A stretch of 64,000 bases of DNA from Palleronia rufa. Lineage in GTDB: Bacteria; Pseudomonadota; Alphaproteobacteria; Rhodobacterales; Rhodobacteraceae. The DNA is taken from positions 46,660 to 110,659 of the forward strand of contig NZ_JQEY01000012.1 of NCBI RefSeq assembly GCF_000743715.1, read 5' to 3'. The notes under the pieces were generated by a model. It had not been told where the DNA came from. It saw nothing but the letters and a program-made list of their open reading frames with translations, and did no database searches. Of this stretch, positions 1-14,128 are shown piece after piece; position 1 is the first letter of the stretch, and each line of letters opens with the position of its first letter. The position numbers were made by a program, and so were the translations under genes.

Positions 1-466
1 GCATCCCGCGCGGATCCCGCCCGGCCGAGACGAAGAACGCCTCATGGGCCCCCATCGGCTGGATCTTCGGATGGCCGTCGCCGGAAAGTTCCACCAGATC
101 GCGCCGCGGCACCCATGACGCGGGGCCGACACCGTCGCGCATCGGATCGCCCGTGGGGGCGTGGGGAAAGCCCTCGGACACGGCGGTGCGTGCCATGGCC
201 AGATCCTCGCGCCGGTGCGCCGCCTCGTTCTGGGGCGACGGAACGATCACGTCGGGCCGGTCGCCGGGCATCTTGAACGTCTTGGGGCTGGGCACCGGAA
301 ACGGTCCCTGGTTGGGCGCGGGCTCTCCGTCCTCGGTCTCCAGCGGATAGCCCTCACGCATGTTCTCGGTCTGCAGGTAGTAGACCAGCAGCGCGAAGAA
401 GAGCCAGAAGCCCCAGATCGCGACCGCCGCCAGATCCGTATCTCCGAAAAATTCGACACCGACCAT
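1..466 (-). CDS. puhA: Photosynthetic reaction centre H subunit (3' end outside window)
   Basis: PuhA is the H subunit of the type II reaction centre. It caps the L/M core on the cytoplasmic side and shapes the proton path to the secondary quinone. The visible 155 residues open with a short periplasmic tail and one membrane helix (about residues 12-30), followed by the family signature [15 protein letters not shown] and a segment containing [17 protein letters not shown], both close to Rhodobacter PuhA as I remember it. An AAAGGAGGG ribosome site lies just upstream of the ATG. It follows lhaA by 12 bases as the last visible gene of the bch superoperon. The protein is cut by the window edge, not damaged. 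Confidence 0.97.
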   Translation of the reverse strand, partial: MVGVEFFGDTDLAAVAIWGFWLFFALLVYYLQTENMREGYPLETEDGEPAPNQGPFPVPSPKTFKMPGDRPDVIVPSPQNEAAHRREDLAMARTAVSEGFPHAPTGDPMRDGVGPASWVPRRDLVELSGDGHPKIQPMGAHEAFFVSAGRDPRGM

Positions 467-478
467 GATGCCCTCCTT

Positions 479-1906
479 TCAGGTTGGAAAGTCGGCAAGA
501 CCGATCTTGCCGCCGTTCTGGGTCTCTTGGATGGGATTGACGAAGGACAGGCGGACCAGAGGCCCGAGGACCGCCAATGTCGCGAAAAGCAGGGCGATTT
601 CGATATGATAGACCGTGGTGTACCCGGTGGCCGGCGTGTTCAGCACCTCGCCCAGCGCGCCGGAGGTCGCCAGCATCCCGACCCCGTCGCGAAGCGCCCC
701 GCCGATGGCGATGGACAGCCCCGCCGCCGTGGCCTGCGCCGCCCCCCAGGCGCCCAGCGCCAGACCGCGGCCGGCCAGGCCGCGGGCGGGCAGCGTCATC
801 GCCGCCGTCAGCGTGGCCACAGAGAACAGCCCGCCGCCCAGCCCGATCCCCGCCGCACCGCCGTAAAACAGCCAGTCCGCCTGCATCGGCGCGGCAAAGA
901 CCACCGCGGAAAAGGCCGCGACGCCGGCCAGGATCCCCCGCGCGGCCATGCGGAACGGGTCGATTCCGCGCGCCAGCCAGCGCGCGGCCAGTGCGAAGCC
1001 GACAAGCGCGCCCGCCGCCCAGACCGCCGACAGCCAGGTGGTGGCCGACACGCTCAGGCCCAGGATCTCGCCGCCGTAGGGCTCCAGCAGCACGTCCTGC
1101 ATGTTGAAGGCCAGCGTGCCGACGAACACCACGGCCAAGAGCCGCCCGGCGTCGCCGCCGACCGCGAAATCGCGCCAGGCGGCGCCGAACTGGGGCCGCG
1201 GCGCGTCCCGCTCGGCCCGGCTCATGGGGCGGATCGTCTCCTGTTTCCAGAGCGCGATCAGGTTCAGCACCACGGTGACCAGCGCGGTGCCCTGCACCAC
1301 CCGGATCAGCCGCAGGGGCGAGAAATCCGCCAGCAGCCAGCCGATCAGCACCGCCGACACGCCCATCCCCACCAGGAACATCACGTAGAGCAGCGCCACC
1401 ACGCGGGGCCGGGTCTCGTCATCGGCGCGGTCGGAGGCCAGCGCCAGCCCCGCCGTCTGGGTCATGTGCAGCCCCAGGCCGGTCATCAGGAACGCCCCAG
1501 CGGCCAGGACCTCTCCGGCGAAGGGCACGTCGTGGACCGTGTCGCCGCCCAGCACCAGCAGCGCGAAAGGCATCAGCGCCAGGCCGCCCATCTGCCACAG
1601 CGTCCCGAACCACAGGTAGGGCACCCGCTTCCACCCGATCGCAGAGCGGTGGATGTCGCTGCGGTGGCCCAGCAGCGCGCGGAACGGCGCCACCAGAACG
1701 GGGAGCGCGATCATCGCCGCGACCAGCATGGCACCCAGGCTCAGCTCGACGATCATCACCCGGTTGAGCGTGCCCAGCAGCATCACCGTGGCCATGCCGA
1801 CCGACACCTGGAACAGCGACATCCGCAGAAGCTGGCCCATCGGCAGCCCGGCGCTGGCCGCGTCGGCGAAGGGAAGCGCGCTGAGCGGAAGGCGTGCCAC
1901 TCTCAT
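479..1906 (-). CDS. lhaA: LhaA/PucC-family light-harvesting complex 1 assembly protein
   Basis: A 475-aa polytopic membrane protein of the bacteriochlorophyll-delivery branch of the major facilitator fold. LhaA assists assembly of the LH1 antenna around the reaction centre. The sequence shows about twelve hydrophobic segments and family-like stretches such as HRSDIHRSAIGWKRVPY and NMQDVLLEPYGGEILGLSV. The start at 1906 is chosen because its ATG overlaps the bchM stop (ATGA), which suggests translational coupling; the frame stays open upstream only as a shadow of bchM. The place between bchM and puhA is the usual one in purple bacteria. PucC (LH2) is a paralogue, but position favours LhaA. Confidence 0.93.
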   Translation of the reverse strand: MRVARLPLSALPFADAASAGLPMGQLLRMSLFQVSVGMATVMLLGTLNRVMIVELSLGAMLVAAMIALPVLVAPFRALLGHRSDIHRSAIGWKRVPYLWFGTLWQMGGLALMPFALLVLGGDTVHDVPFAGEVLAAGAFLMTGLGLHMTQTAGLALASDRADDETRPRVVALLYVMFLVGMGVSAVLIGWLLADFSPLRLIRVVQGTALVTVVLNLIALWKQETIRPMSRAERDAPRPQFGAAWRDFAVGGDAGRLLAVVFVGTLAFNMQDVLLEPYGGEILGLSVSATTWLSAVWAAGALVGFALAARWLARGIDPFRMAARGILAGVAAFSAVVFAAPMQADWLFYGGAAGIGLGGGLFSVATLTAAMTLPARGLAGRGLALGAWGAAQATAAGLSIAIGGALRDGVGMLATSGALGEVLNTPATGYTTVYHIEIALLFATLAVLGPLVRLSFVNPIQETQNGGKIGLADFPT

Positions 1907-2672
1907 TCCGGCACCTCCATGCAGGTCGAGATGTAGAACCCCGAGGACACCCGCTCGACCACCTTCAGATGCCGGACGCAGCCCGCCCGCCGCAGATCCC
2001 GCGACAGCGTGCGGGGCGCATGGGGCACCATGACCGGCGCGCGGTCGGCCTTGGGGAACAGCCGTCCCGCGGTCCACATGGCCATGAGCAGGGGCGTGCG
2101 CGGCGCGACGGTAAAGACGATCCGCCCGGAGGTGCGCCCCGACAGGTCCGACAGCGCCGAGCAGATGTCGACCGAGCCGTAATAGATCAGGCTGTCCATG
2201 GCGATGACATGGTCGAATGCCCCGTGGTCGGGGTCCAGCATGTCTCCGGCGACGAAGGCGACCCGGCCGGGCAGACCCTCCGGCAGGCGCCGGCGGGCGA
2301 TCTCGATCAGCCTTGGAGAGACGTCCACGGCGACGACCGTCGCGCCCCGCGCGGCCAGTTCGGCGGTCATCTGTCCGGCGCCGCATCCGGCGTCGAGCAC
2401 GCGGGCGCCGGTCAGGTCCTGGGGCAGGCGCGACAGCATCACCGCGCGCATCCGGTCGCGGCCCGCGCGCACCGTCCGCCGGACCCAGCTCACCGGCGCG
2501 TCAGAGGTCAGCCGTGCCCACACCCCCGTCGCGGTCCGGTCGAAATACTCCTCGACCCGGTCGCGCGTGCCCTCGTAGGGCGTTTCGCGCGCGTTCGCCG
2601 GACTCCTACAAGACTCCGACAAGAGTCCCACGGGAGTCTCACGGCCGCCATATGCGCTCCGAACGCCCTCCA

Positions 2673-2673
<1 letters not shown>
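1903..2673 (-). CDS. bchM: Magnesium-protoporphyrin O-methyltransferase
   Basis: BchM transfers a methyl group from S-adenosylmethionine to the C13 propionate of Mg-protoporphyrin IX. The Rossmann methyltransferase motif VLDAGCGAGQMT and the following VVAVDVSPRLIEIARRRLP are present, as is the BchM-like VEEYFDRTATGVWARL near the N-terminus. The 256-aa frame starts at an ATG that overlaps the bchL stop (TGATG). The protein carries about 30 extra N-terminal residues compared with the Rhodobacter protein I recall, and that stretch contains a four-fold 11-bp tandem repeat (2601-2644). No ATG, GTG or TTG lies between the repeat and the conserved region, so translation must start inside or upstream of the repeat. 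Confidence 0.94.
2601..2644. repeat. Four tandem 11-bp repeats inside the 5' part of bchM
   Basis: Four adjacent 11-bp units run on the plus strand: GACTCCTACAA, GACTCCGACAA, GAGTCCCACGG and GAGTCTCACGG, consensus GASTCYNACRR. The unit is about one helical turn and is not a multiple of three, so each copy is read in a different frame of bchM. The stretch encodes the non-conserved N-terminal extension of BchM. Confidence 0.8.
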
Positions 2674-7199
<4,526 letters not shown>

Positions 7200-7210
<11 letters not shown>

Positions 7211-8750
7211 AATGGGCCTTTGCCTCATACAGGGTGTCCACCGAAATCTCCTGCACGCCGCGCTGGGCCGCGAAGGCCTCGGTATTGCGGCGCGCCTTGC
7301 CACGGACGAAGAACGGGATCTTCTTCAGCTCCCGTTCGGCCGCCTCAAGCCAGACGAGCGCGTCCGCTCCATTCATCTTTCCGGAAATATCCTCGGGGGG
7401 TCCGGGGGGCGAAGCGCCCCCGGCGCTCTCGGCCCGCGCCGCCCCGCCGCCGTGATGCGACGGGCCCGCTGCATCGTGGAATTCGAAATCGTCGCGGAAC
7501 ATGTGCAGCAAGTGCTCTTCAAGCCCCATGACGAGCGGATGGACCAGCGTGTCGAACAGCACGTTGGCACCCTCGAACCCCATGACCGGAGAGTATCTTG
7601 CCGGATAATCCTGCACATGGACGGGGGCCGAGATCACCGCGCATGGGATGCCCAGGCGCTTGCCGATGTGGCGCTCCATCTGCGTACCCATGATCATCTC
7701 CGGGGCCAGCGCTTCGATGGTCTGCTCGACCTCCAGGTAATCGTCGGTGACGATCGCCTCGACGCCATATTCCCGGGCGAGCGCCCTGAGCGGCCGCGCG
7801 AACTCGCGGTTGTAACACCCCAGACCCACCACATCGAAGCCGATCTCGTCCCGCGCGACACGGGCCATGGCCATGACGTGGGTCGCATCGCCGAACAGGA
7901 ACACGCGCTTGCCGGTCAGATAGGTCGAATCGACCGATGCAGAGTACCACGGCAGGCGCAGGCCTTCCTCGGAAGGGGCCGTGGCGGCGGGCGCCAGTGC
8001 CCGCACCTCGGCCACGAAATCGCGCGTGGCGCCGACGCCAATGGGGACGATCCGCGTGAAGGGCTGGCCCAGTTCCTTTTCGCACCAGCGCGCCGCGGCC
8101 TCTGCCGTTTCGGGGTAGAGAAGAACGTTGAAATGGGCCCGGCCCAGCCCGGTCAGGTCCTGCGGAGAGGCGCCCATGGGTGCGGTCACGTTTACCTCGA
8201 CGCCCATATCGGCCAGAAGCGACGTGATCTCTGCCACGTCGTCGCGGTGGCGAAACCCCAGCCCGGTCGGACCGAGGATATTGCAGCTGACCCGCGCGGT
8301 CCGCTCCATGGGACGGGCCAGATGCCGGACAATCTGGTAGAACGTCTCGTCCGCGCCGAAGTTTTCCTTGCGCTGGTAAGAGGGCAGCTCCAACGCGATC
8401 ACCGGGATATCAAGCTCCATGGTTTCGGCCATGCCGCCGGGGTCGTCCTGGATCAGTTCGGCCGTGCAGGAGGCGCCGACGATGATCGCCTGCGGGGCGA
8501 ACCGCTCCACCGCGTCGCGGCAGGCGGTGCGAAACAGATCCGCGGTATCTGCGCCCAGGTCGCGGGCCTGGAAGGTGGTGTAGGTGACCGGCGGGCGCTC
8601 TTCGCGACGCTCGATCATGGTGAACAGGAGGTCCGCATAGGTGTCTCCCTGGGGCGCGTGGAGCACGTAATGCAGACCGCGCATCCCCGTCGCCACGCGC
8701 ATGGCGCCGACATGGGGCGGGCCTTCGTATGTCCAGACCGACAGCTTCAT
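7200..8750 (-). CDS. bchB: Light-independent protochlorophyllide reductase subunit B
   Basis: BchB pairs with BchN as the MoFe-protein-like catalytic half of dark protochlorophyllide reductase. The 516-aa protein begins [21 protein letters not shown]36 aligns with the aspartate known in Rhodobacter to be the fourth ligand of the NB cluster. The C-terminal region [11 protein letters not shown] is also family-like. GGAGACGCC precedes the ATG at 8750. The low-complexity linker between the catalytic part and this C-terminal domain is encoded by a GC-rich repeat (7372-7431) that looks like an intergenic element read in frame. It overlaps bchH and follows bchN after a 70-base gap. Confidence 0.97.
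7372..7431 (-). repeat. Extragenic-type GC hairpin repeat read in frame inside bchB
   Basis: Read on the minus strand the segment has GGGGGCG and CGCCCCC arms around a TT core, a run of C residues, then GAGGATATTTCCGGAAAGAT followed by GAA. A related tail, GGGGTATTTCGGAAAGGAT followed by GAA, occurs in the bchN-bchB gap (8788-8809). Here it encodes the linker [17 protein letters not shown] of BchB. Confidence 0.65.
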
Positions 8751-8756
8751 GGCGTC

Positions 8757-8816
8757 TCCGGAGCGAGGGGCCAGCCCCTCGCGCTCCCCGGGGTATTTCG
8801 GAAAGGATGAAGGAGG
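8757..8816 (+). repeat. GC hairpin repeat between bchN and bchB
   Basis: GAGGGGC and GCCCCTC form a hairpin around a two-base CA core (8764-8779). GCGCTCCCC and GGGGTATTTCGGAAAGGAT follow on the plus strand. The tail is shared, in the opposite genomic orientation, with the copy inside bchB. It fills nearly the whole 70-base gap between the two reductase subunit genes. Confidence 0.65.
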
Positions 8817-8820
8817 CACG

Positions 8821-10592
<1,772 letters not shown>

Positions 10593-10622
10593 GCAGAAAA
10601 CTACAGCACTCCGGATGCAATG

Positions 10623-10640
10623 TGTCAATTATAATTTACA
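10623..10640. promoter_or_regulatory. PpsR/CrtJ binding palindrome 1
   Basis: TGTCAATTATAATTTACA matches the PpsR consensus TGT-N12-ACA exactly. It lies 31 bases upstream of the bchF start, so a bound repressor would block the leftward promoter. PpsR is encoded 1 kb away at 11600-13012. Confidence 0.88.
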
Positions 10641-10710
10641 CTCGCTCGAGAACTCTCGCCAACGCTCTATCCCTCAAAATAAGCGGAAAGGAGCCATGTT
10701 CGGCCATACC

Positions 10711-10728
10711 TGTCAGTCAGAATTGACA
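10711..10728. promoter_or_regulatory. PpsR/CrtJ binding palindrome 2
   Basis: TGTCAGTCAGAATTGACA is a second exact TGT-N12-ACA site, 88 bp centre to centre from the first. It contains TTGACA (10723-10728), a possible rightward -35 element for ppaA, so repressor and polymerase would compete. I see no convincing -10 element. Confidence 0.85.
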
Positions 10729-10794
10729 ATCGCTTTTCAAATTGAATGCTGCTAGGCTTTTCCGCGATACCTCGGGATCGCAGCATATCGGTGG

Positions 10795-11568
10795 GTGCGG
10801 ATGGGAAGCTCCGGCAGCAGTGGAAAGAGTCGAACGCGGTCGTCTGAGACCGGCGTCGTCGATCTTGCCACCTGCGCGCTCGACCTGCTGGCGAGTCGGC
10901 GCAAGGATCATGCACAGGATAGCTGGGCCGAGGCGCTCCAGTCCGCCGTGACATCGCCCGACCCCACGGAAAAGGACACGCTGCTCCGCAGTATGCTCAA
11001 GGCCGGAATTTCGCCGGAACGGATCTGCGACCACTACATTCCGGCCGTCGCGCGGCGCATGGGTGACGACTGGTGCCGCGACAGCATGAGCTTTGCGGAT
11101 GTGACGATCGGCTCCGCAAGGCTTCAGGCTCTTCTTCGCGACGCGTCGCTGCAAGGTGGGGGCGCGCCCATGCAGGGGGCGGAGAATCTGGCCGTGATCG
11201 TCCTGGCCGACGAATACCACACCCTGGGCGCCATGGTCTTGACCGGGCAGTTGCGGCGACTGGGCGCCTCCGTCAGGCTGGCTCTGGGACGGCCGGAGGC
11301 AGAAATCCGGCGACTCGTCGGCGACGGCGGGTTCGACGCCATCCTGATCTCCGTCGCGCTGGCGGAGTGCTACCGCGAGGTGAACCGGATTATCCGGGAA
11401 CTTCGCGACATGACGGGCGGCCGCGTGCCCATCGTCGCGGGCGGCAGCATCCTGGATCTTGGGGCAGAGAGCGCGCGGACCCTCACCGGCGCCGATCACA
11501 TTGCAGGGACCGCGGCCGAGGCGTTGCAACTAACCGGCTCCGGCGCCGTTGCTGGGCCAGACCGATGA
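10795..11568 (+). CDS. ppaA: Cobalamin-binding photosynthesis regulator PpaA/AerR
   Basis: PpaA/AerR is a B12-binding antirepressor that modulates PpsR/CrtJ in response to light and oxygen. The 257-aa protein has a helical cap domain with a four-helix-like segment (about 55-120) and a B12-binding Rossmann domain. The H-bearing motif DEYHTLG (H142) replaces the usual DxHxxG, as in the AerR family. Strands LAVIVL and DAILISV and the loop VAGGS follow. A GTG at 10795 or ATG at 10801 could start it. It lies between the PpsR sites and ppsR and runs into it, the standard arrangement. Confidence 0.92.
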   Translation: MRMGSSGSSGKSRTRSSETGVVDLATCALDLLASRRKDHAQDSWAEALQSAVTSPDPTEKDTLLRSMLKAGISPERICDHYIPAVARRMGDDWCRDSMSFADVTIGSARLQALLRDASLQGGGAPMQGAENLAVIVLADEYHTLGAMVLTGQLRRLGASVRLALGRPEAEIRRLVGDGGFDAILISVALAECYREVNRIIRELRDMTGGRVPIVAGGSILDLGAESARTLTGADHIAGTAAEALQLTGSGAVAGPDR

Positions 11569-11599
11569 CCCGACGGTCGCACCCAAGCGGGACGAACCG

Positions 11600-13012
11600 A
11601 TGACGAGCCGCGGCACACGATACTGGTCGAATGGATCGATCCCGCTGATCGGGCCCGAGGTGCTGGGCGACATCATCTCATCCGCGGCCGACATATCTCT
11701 GGTCATCACCGCGATAGGAGAGATCCTGTCGGTCATGGTCAATCCCGGCCATCCGCGTTTCGGGCGGCTCGACAACTGGGAAGGACGTGACCTTCGCAAT
11801 CTGCTGCAGACCGAAAGCATCCCCAAGCTGGAAGCGCGGCTGGCCGCGATCGCTGGCGGCGACTCCCCGTCGCGCGGGATCGAGTTGAACCACACCGACA
11901 CGACGGGTTTGGGATTTCCGGTCCGCTACTCCTTCCACCCGATCGGGCCCGAAGGTGCGATCCTGATGCTTGGCCGCGACCTGCGCCCCATCGCGCAGAT
12001 GCAGCAGCAACTGGTCGAGGCGCAGATGGCGCTGGAACGCGACTATGAGCACCAGCGTGAGATCGCCACGCGCATGAAGGTGCTGATGGAGACGACGCAG
12101 GATGCGGTACTCTTCGTGAACAGCGTCACGGGCCGGATCGCGGATCTGAACGCGCAGGCCGCACGGATGCTGGGCGATACGGTGGACACGCTGGTGGACC
12201 AGCCGCTGGCTCAGCTTCTCACCCGGCGCGACGGACCGTTCGAGCTGGCGGCTCTCACGGCCGACGCGCAGAGCGAGACCTCGGGGCCGGTCGCGCTCCA
12301 GCTTGTCACATCGCGTAAGCCCATCAGCCTGCGGGCGACCCCGTTCCGCGCGGCGGGCCAGAGGATGCTCATCTGCCGGATCGACCGCGCCGTCGAAGGC
12401 GTTGCGCCGGAAACCGAAGCCTCTGCCAGGCTGGCGCGCCATTTCGACCGCACCGCCGATGCCATGGTATTCGCGGACCGGACCGGCGCTATCCTGACTG
12501 CCAACGACGCGTTCCTGGCCCTTGTCGACGAGGACAACGCCGCCGGACTCAAGGGACGGTCCCTGGCCGATTTCCTGGTCCGTGGCAGTGTGGATCTGAA
12601 GGTACTGATCGACAATGCGGTGCGCAACGGACAGATGCGGCTCTTCTCTACCCGGACGACCGGGCAGTTCGGTGGCGAGACCCCGGTGGAGATTTCCGCC
12701 GCGTTCCTGGACGATCCGCTGCATCCCGCCCTGGGCTTCGTGTTTCGTGACGTCAGCCGGGTCGACGGGGTGCGCGGCGCGTCCGCGGGGTCCGTCCCGG
12801 AGGACATGCGCCCGGCGCGTGAGCTGGTCGGCGCCGCCACGCTGCGCGACATCGTGGCCGAGACCACCGAAGTGATCGAGAAGATGTGCATCGAGACGGC
12901 CGTCGAGCTTACCGGAAACAACCGTGTTGCCGCGGCGGAGATGCTGGGGCTTTCCCGCCAGTCGCTCTACGTGAAGCTCAGGAAGTACGACCTGCTCGCC
13001 CGCGACGATTGA
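11600..13012 (+). CDS. ppsR: Transcriptional repressor of photosynthesis genes PpsR/CrtJ
   Basis: PpsR represses bch, crt and puc genes under oxygen by binding TGT-N12-ACA. The 470-aa protein shows an N-terminal PAS-like domain (LGDIISSAADISLVITAIG), a glutamine-rich helical linker (about 134-170), two further PAS domains (about 165-270 and 285-390) and a C-terminal Fis-type helix-turn-helix (GNNRVAAAEMLGLSRQSLYV). Two cysteines, C259 and C430, sit where the redox pair of Rhodobacter PpsR is found; C430 is at the start of the DNA-binding domain. The ATG at 11600 gives the usual length (about 465); the frame is open back to 11549, which would overlap ppaA. Confidence 0.94.
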   Translation: MTSRGTRYWSNGSIPLIGPEVLGDIISSAADISLVITAIGEILSVMVNPGHPRFGRLDNWEGRDLRNLLQTESIPKLEARLAAIAGGDSPSRGIELNHTDTTGLGFPVRYSFHPIGPEGAILMLGRDLRPIAQMQQQLVEAQMALERDYEHQREIATRMKVLMETTQDAVLFVNSVTGRIADLNAQAARMLGDTVDTLVDQPLAQLLTRRDGPFELAALTADAQSETSGPVALQLVTSRKPISLRATPFRAAGQRMLICRIDRAVEGVAPETEASARLARHFDRTADAMVFADRTGAILTANDAFLALVDEDNAAGLKGRSLADFLVRGSVDLKVLIDNAVRNGQMRLFSTRTTGQFGGETPVEISAAFLDDPLHPALGFVFRDVSRVDGVRGASAGSVPEDMRPARELVGAATLRDIVAETTEVIEKMCIETAVELTGNNRVAAAEMLGLSRQSLYVKLRKYDLLARDD

Positions 13013-13069
13013 ACCTGGACGTCGCGGCGCAACGGCCCACCTGTGGTTCTCCCGAAGACGGAGCCACAG

Positions 13070-14104
13070 ATGACCCAGACCCGACGATCCATCCACCTTG
13101 CAGAGCGCCCCAAGGGCAAGCCCACGGACGCCAACTTTCGGCTGGAAGAGCACCCCCTGGCCGATCCCGGTGACGGTGAGGTCGCGATCCGCGTGATCTG
13201 GCTGTCGCTGGACCCCTACATGCGCGGGCGGATGGATGCCGGACCGTCCTACGCGGACCCCGTTCCGGTCGATGGCGTGATGACGGGCCAGACGGTCGGT
13301 GAGGTCATCGCCTCCAACGCCGACGGCTTCGCCGCGGGCGATATCGTGACCGGCGCCACGGGATGGGTCAGCCATGCGGTCATGGACGCGAAAGAGTTGC
13401 GCAAGCTCGACCCGTCGCTGGCCCCCGTACAGTCCGCCCTGGGGGTGCTGGGCATGCCGGGCATGACCGCCTGGACCGGCTTGACCGACATCATGGAACA
13501 GCGCGAGGGCGAGACCATCGCGATCTCGGCGGCGACGGGCGCCGTGGGATCGGTCGCCGGGCAGATCGCCAAGGCGCGGGGGTGCCGCGTCATCGGCATC
13601 GCCGGCGGACCGGAGAAATGCGCCTTCGCCACCGATACGCTGGGCTTCGACGCCTGCATCGACCACCACGCGATGACGGACGGAAAGGCCATGGCAGAGG
13701 CGCTGGCCAAAGCCGCACCGGACGGGATCGACGGATATTTCGAGAATGTCGGCGGCAAGACCCTGGCGGGCATCATCCCCAACATGGCCGAGGGCGGACG
13801 CATCGCCGTCTGCGGCATGGTGGCCTGGTACTCCGGCGACAATCTGTCGGAGGGTCTGCCCCTGCCGGTCCTGTGGCGGACGATCCTGACCAGGCGCCTG
13901 CGTGTGCGCGGTTTCATCGTGATGGACCACTACGACCGGTTCGACGCCTTCGTTTCGGATGTCGCCCCTCTCGTCCGGTCCGGCAAGCTACACTACCGTG
14001 AGGACGTGACAGACGGGCTGGAGAACGCGCCTGCCGCGTTCATGGACATGCTGACCGGGGGCAACTTCGGAAAGGCGCTGGTTCGGGTCGGACCGGACGC
14101 CTGA
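13070..14104 (+). CDS. NADP-dependent medium-chain dehydrogenase/reductase
   Basis: A 344-aa zinc-free medium-chain reductase of the leukotriene-B4-dehydrogenase/CurA type, which reduces activated double bonds with NADPH. Family signs are LDPYMRGRM near the N-terminus, the segment MPGMTAWTGL, the nucleotide-binding ISAATGAVGSVAGQIAKARG, and FENVGGKTL. The start at 13070 has GGAG upstream; an in-frame ATG 27 bases earlier lacks one. It follows ppsR after 57 bases on the same strand but has no clear link to photosynthesis. The physiological substrate cannot be told. Confidence 0.9.
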   Translation: MTQTRRSIHLAERPKGKPTDANFRLEEHPLADPGDGEVAIRVIWLSLDPYMRGRMDAGPSYADPVPVDGVMTGQTVGEVIASNADGFAAGDIVTGATGWVSHAVMDAKELRKLDPSLAPVQSALGVLGMPGMTAWTGLTDIMEQREGETIAISAATGAVGSVAGQIAKARGCRVIGIAGGPEKCAFATDTLGFDACIDHHAMTDGKAMAEALAKAAPDGIDGYFENVGGKTLAGIIPNMAEGGRIAVCGMVAWYSGDNLSEGLPLPVLWRTILTRRLRVRGFIVMDHYDRFDAFVSDVAPLVRSGKLHYREDVTDGLENAPAAFMDMLTGGNFGKALVRVGPDA

Positions 14105-14128
14105 GTACTGAAAATGGGAGGATACCAC

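Noticed and set aside
8751..8819. In-frame upstream ATG for BchB at 8819
   Set aside because: The added 23 residues are encoded by the GC hairpin repeat, while the conserved N-terminus begins at 8750 with its own ribosome site.
10593..10628. An upstream ATG that would lengthen BchF by 12 residues
   Set aside because: It would start almost inside the PpsR palindrome, and the added residues are not BchF-like; the ATG at 10592 fits the family.
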